DNA of 64,000 bases from Monarcha castaneiventris obscurior (Eukaryota > Chordata > Aves > Passeriformes > Monarchidae). The notes below the pieces were generated by a model. The model made no database searches and was not told the origin of the DNA. It saw only the letters and a program-made list of their open reading frames with translations. Position numbers and translations under genes: made by a program. Where the stretch lies: contig JAMPIT010000300.1 of NCBI GenBank assembly GCA_026261815.1, positions 2,146,501 to 2,210,500 of the forward strand, written 5' to 3'. Position 1 is the stretch's first letter, and the number at the start of each line of letters is the position of its first letter. Below are positions 61,515 through 64,000 of the stretch, piece by piece.

Positions 61515-62121
61515 GCAGCCTCCTGCCGGCACTGCAGGCACCGAGCGCTGCCGAGCGATGCCCTCCCTGCTTTGCCCACGGGCTACTCGCGGGGACAGGA
61601 CATAACCGCTAAGAATACGTCGCTTTTCGTTCAGCGCGGACCTCCTGCTTCAGCTTTTGTCCACCTGATCTCTGGTTTCATCCTCCAGCTGATGACCACC
61701 GGACAGAAGTAACAGGTCTGCTGTGATTATGCTATTTCTACCGCACGAGAAAGCGTTTTTATCATGGTCATATAACATGGATGTAATCCTCTCTTAATAC
61801 GATGTCTGGCGTATCACGAGTTTTGCTGCATACGTCCGAAAGCACAAACTCCTCCACCACTTGCAGATTTTGTACGAGTCGTGCTCGAAGAACAGCCCTT
61901 CAGCAGACCAAAATAGTGTTATGTAATAGGGAAATGACTCATGGATTGTGACAATGGTCACCGAATCCAGCACTACAGGAGCACTCGTACTACTTTGCAC
62001 CTGCACATCAGACACTACTCTGAATAAGGCTGCATTATTACTCCCCCTTCCCAAACCACTACTTCGCAACTTTTCATTACAACACTATTCAATATAAGCA
62101 TGACAGTGCGCACACTAATGA

Positions 62122-62165
62122 CTTAATACTCCCACACAGAGATTTAATACTCCCACACAGAGATT
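62122..62165. repeat. 21-bp direct duplication
   Basis: Two near-perfect adjacent copies of a 21-bp unit containing ttaatactcccacacagaga, at about 62123 and 62144. Confidence 0.85.
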
Positions 62166-62686
62166 TTTTGAAATCCGAAATTAAGCCGGCTCACTAGTGC
62201 AAACATTTCTGCAGCAGCCTTCCCTCAAAAGAAGGGGTTTGGTCCACCTATCAGAAGGTCCAAATCATAGATTTGACAAAAAACTATCGGGAAGAATAAA
62301 TTTTCCCACCAAGTCCGTCATGTACATCTCATTCTACACAATAAAGATCCGCCTTCTTCATTAATAACAAATAACAATTAAGTAAAAAGAATTTTCCTAG
62401 AGGAAATCTTTCAGCTGAAACAGAATGATACATCAATCAAACGTAATCCAAAACTCCGGAACAGTAAGAACCTCCCACCGAGCCTAACAATCTTACAGCT
62501 GATGAGGCAGCAATTGCCAGTTCGCAACGCTTGATGCAAAAACAAATGTCAGGAGAAGGCATTATTTCACGTCGTCACTGATAACACAGTTAAGCACAAA
62601 CAGACTAGGAGGAAAAAACAAAAACAACAAACCAGGAGCTCGCTGCCACCAGGACACCGGAGAAGGAAGGAATTCGCATTACAGAC

Positions 62687-64000
62687 CTGCGGTCCGTCCG
62701 GGTCGGCGGGCGGCTCTCCTACAAGGGCGCTGCTGCTCGGGCTCGGCTTCTCGCAGGAATCCCCGCCCAGAAGCTCCTCCGCGGACAGGACGGGCACCGG
62801 CGGCGGCGGCCAAGCGGCCCCGGGCACGGCGCGCGCCGGCGCCGCCACGCACAGGTTGTAGGAGTAGGGCAAGGTGCCCTCGCAGAAGCCGGCCGGGAAG
62901 GCGGCGCCGGCCACCGAGAAGCGCTGCGCGCCCAGGCAGCGCAGCACGGCGGGCGGCCCGGCCCGCCGCAGCCGCGCCAGCACGGCCAGCGCCACGCTCA
63001 GCAGGAAAAGCGCCGACAGCAGCGCCAGCGCCAGCACCAGGTAGAACTGCAGCTCGGCCGCCGGCGCCTCGGCGCCCGCCGGCCGCTCGCTCAGCTCCGG
63101 CAGCGCCTCCTGCAAGCTCTCGGCCAGCACCACGTGCAGCGTGGCCGTGGCCGACAGCGCCGGCTGCCCGTGGTCCTTCACCACGGCCACCACGCGCTGC
63201 TTGGCCGCGTCCCTCTCGGACACGGCGCGCGCCGTGCGCACCTCGCCGCTGTGCAGCCCCACGCGGAACAGCGCCGGCTCCGACGCCTGCACCAGCTCGT
63301 ACGACAGCCACGCGTTGCGCCCCGCGTCCGCGTCCACCGCCACCACCTTGCCCACCAGGTACCCGGCCTCGGCCGAACGCGGAACCACCTCGAACGCCGC
63401 CGCAGCCGGGGCCGAGCCGCCGGCTGCAGCTCCCGGGGCCCCGGCGGCCGCGCCCGCCGCCGGCCACAGCACCCTGGGCGCGTTGTCGTTGCGGTCCAGC
63501 ACGAAGACGCGCACCGTGGCCGTGGAGCTGCGCGCCGGCGCGCCGCCGTCCTGCGCCCGCACCGCCACCGCGAACTCGCGGCACTGCTCGTAGTCGAAGG
63601 AGCGCTGCGCGTACAGCGCGCCGCTCCGCGCCTCCACCGACACCAGCGCCGCCGCGCCCGCCGCGCCCGCGCTGCCGCCCGCCAGCCAGTAGCTCACGCG
63701 CCCGTTCGCGCCCGCGTCCGCGTCCCGCGCCTGCACGCGCAGCACCAGCGCGCCCGCCGCGTTGTTCTCCGCCACGTACGCGCTGTACGCGGCCTCCTCG
63801 AACACCGGCGCGTTGTCGTTCACGTCCGACACCTCCAGCACCAGCTCCGTGCGGCTCCACAGCGCCGGCCTGCCCCGGTCCCGGGCCACCACCGTCACCC
63901 GGTGCTCCGACGCCTGCTCGCGGTCCAGCGCGCCCGCAGTCACCACCTTGTACGAGCCGCCCGACGACGCCACGATCGACAGCGGCGCCTCGCCCGACAG
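62687..64000 (-). CDS. Protocadherin gamma B-type variable exon, 5' truncated by the window
   Basis: The last 438 codons of a gammaB exon; the frame is open to the window edge, so EC1-EC3 and part of EC4 are missing. It encodes the end of EC4, EC5 and EC6 with linkers SDVNDNAPVF and LDRNDNAPRV, a transmembrane helix (LQFYLVLALALLSALFLLSV) and a tail with FCEGTLPYSYNLCVA, the mammalian PCDHGB signature. It ends GPQ at the donor CAG|gtctgt, the weakest donor among the variable exons, in phase 0 like the rest. The 906 bp from 63095 to the edge are identical to part of the exon at 52627-55092, while transmembrane and tail sequences differ completely. Confidence 0.95.
63095..64000. repeat. 906-bp tract identical to 53017-53922 (copy 2)
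   Basis: Second copy of the identical tract, reaching the right edge of the window, so its true length is at least 906 bp. Confidence 0.95.

Larger units (their letters stand above)
61244..62686. other. Spacer between the A-type and gammaB exons
   Basis: About 350 bp of GC-rich promoter and 5' UTR next to the A-type ATG, then AT-rich sequence. A 21-bp direct duplication lies at 62122-62165. No gene recognised. Confidence 0.75.

Overview
This window is vertebrate genomic DNA, almost certainly from a bird. It carries at least nine CR1-type LINE 3' ends (the avian LINE family), a solo retroviral LTR, and the 3' part of a clustered protocadherin gamma (PCDHG) locus, all of it on the minus strand. 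A passerine is possible from the LTR style, but the sequence alone does not prove it.

Layout in transcription order (high to low coordinates). Seven large single-exon protocadherin variable exons lie between 64000 and 34733: a gammaB-type exon cut by the window edge (62687-64000), a gammaA-type exon (58802-61243), a second B-like exon with an unusual cytoplasmic tail (52627-55092), the PCDHGC3 orthologue (46972-49398), a PCDHGC5-like exon (40456-42909), and two further C-type exons packed close behind it (37766-40165 and 34733-37162). Every complete exon encodes a signal peptide, six cadherin repeats, one transmembrane helix and a short isoform-specific tail. All seven variable exons end in frame (phase 0) at a splice donor.

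Three constant exons follow, at 32658-32716, 19329-19417 and 14483-14709. Together they encode a shared 124-residue cytoplasmic domain ending in a lysine-rich tail. A 3' UTR of about 2.2 kb runs to a poly(A) signal at 12259-12264. Each variable exon has its own promoter, and its first exon is spliced over the intervening variable exons to constant exon 1. Single neurons therefore express different adhesive ectodomains on one common intracellular domain.

The left 12 kb is GC-rich and repeat-containing. It holds a solo LTR with a perfect 6-bp target duplication, minisatellites, and candidate poly(A) signals on both strands. One exon-like plus-strand segment is present, but I recognise no gene there. 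In mammals the convergent neighbour is DIAPH1; I did not find its conserved C-terminal coding sequence here.

The most notable observations are these: a 906-bp stretch without a single mismatch shared by two B-type exons 10 kb apart; a promoter motif shared by the gammaA, B-like and C3 exons and not seen upstream of the last three; and four C-type exons where mammals have three.
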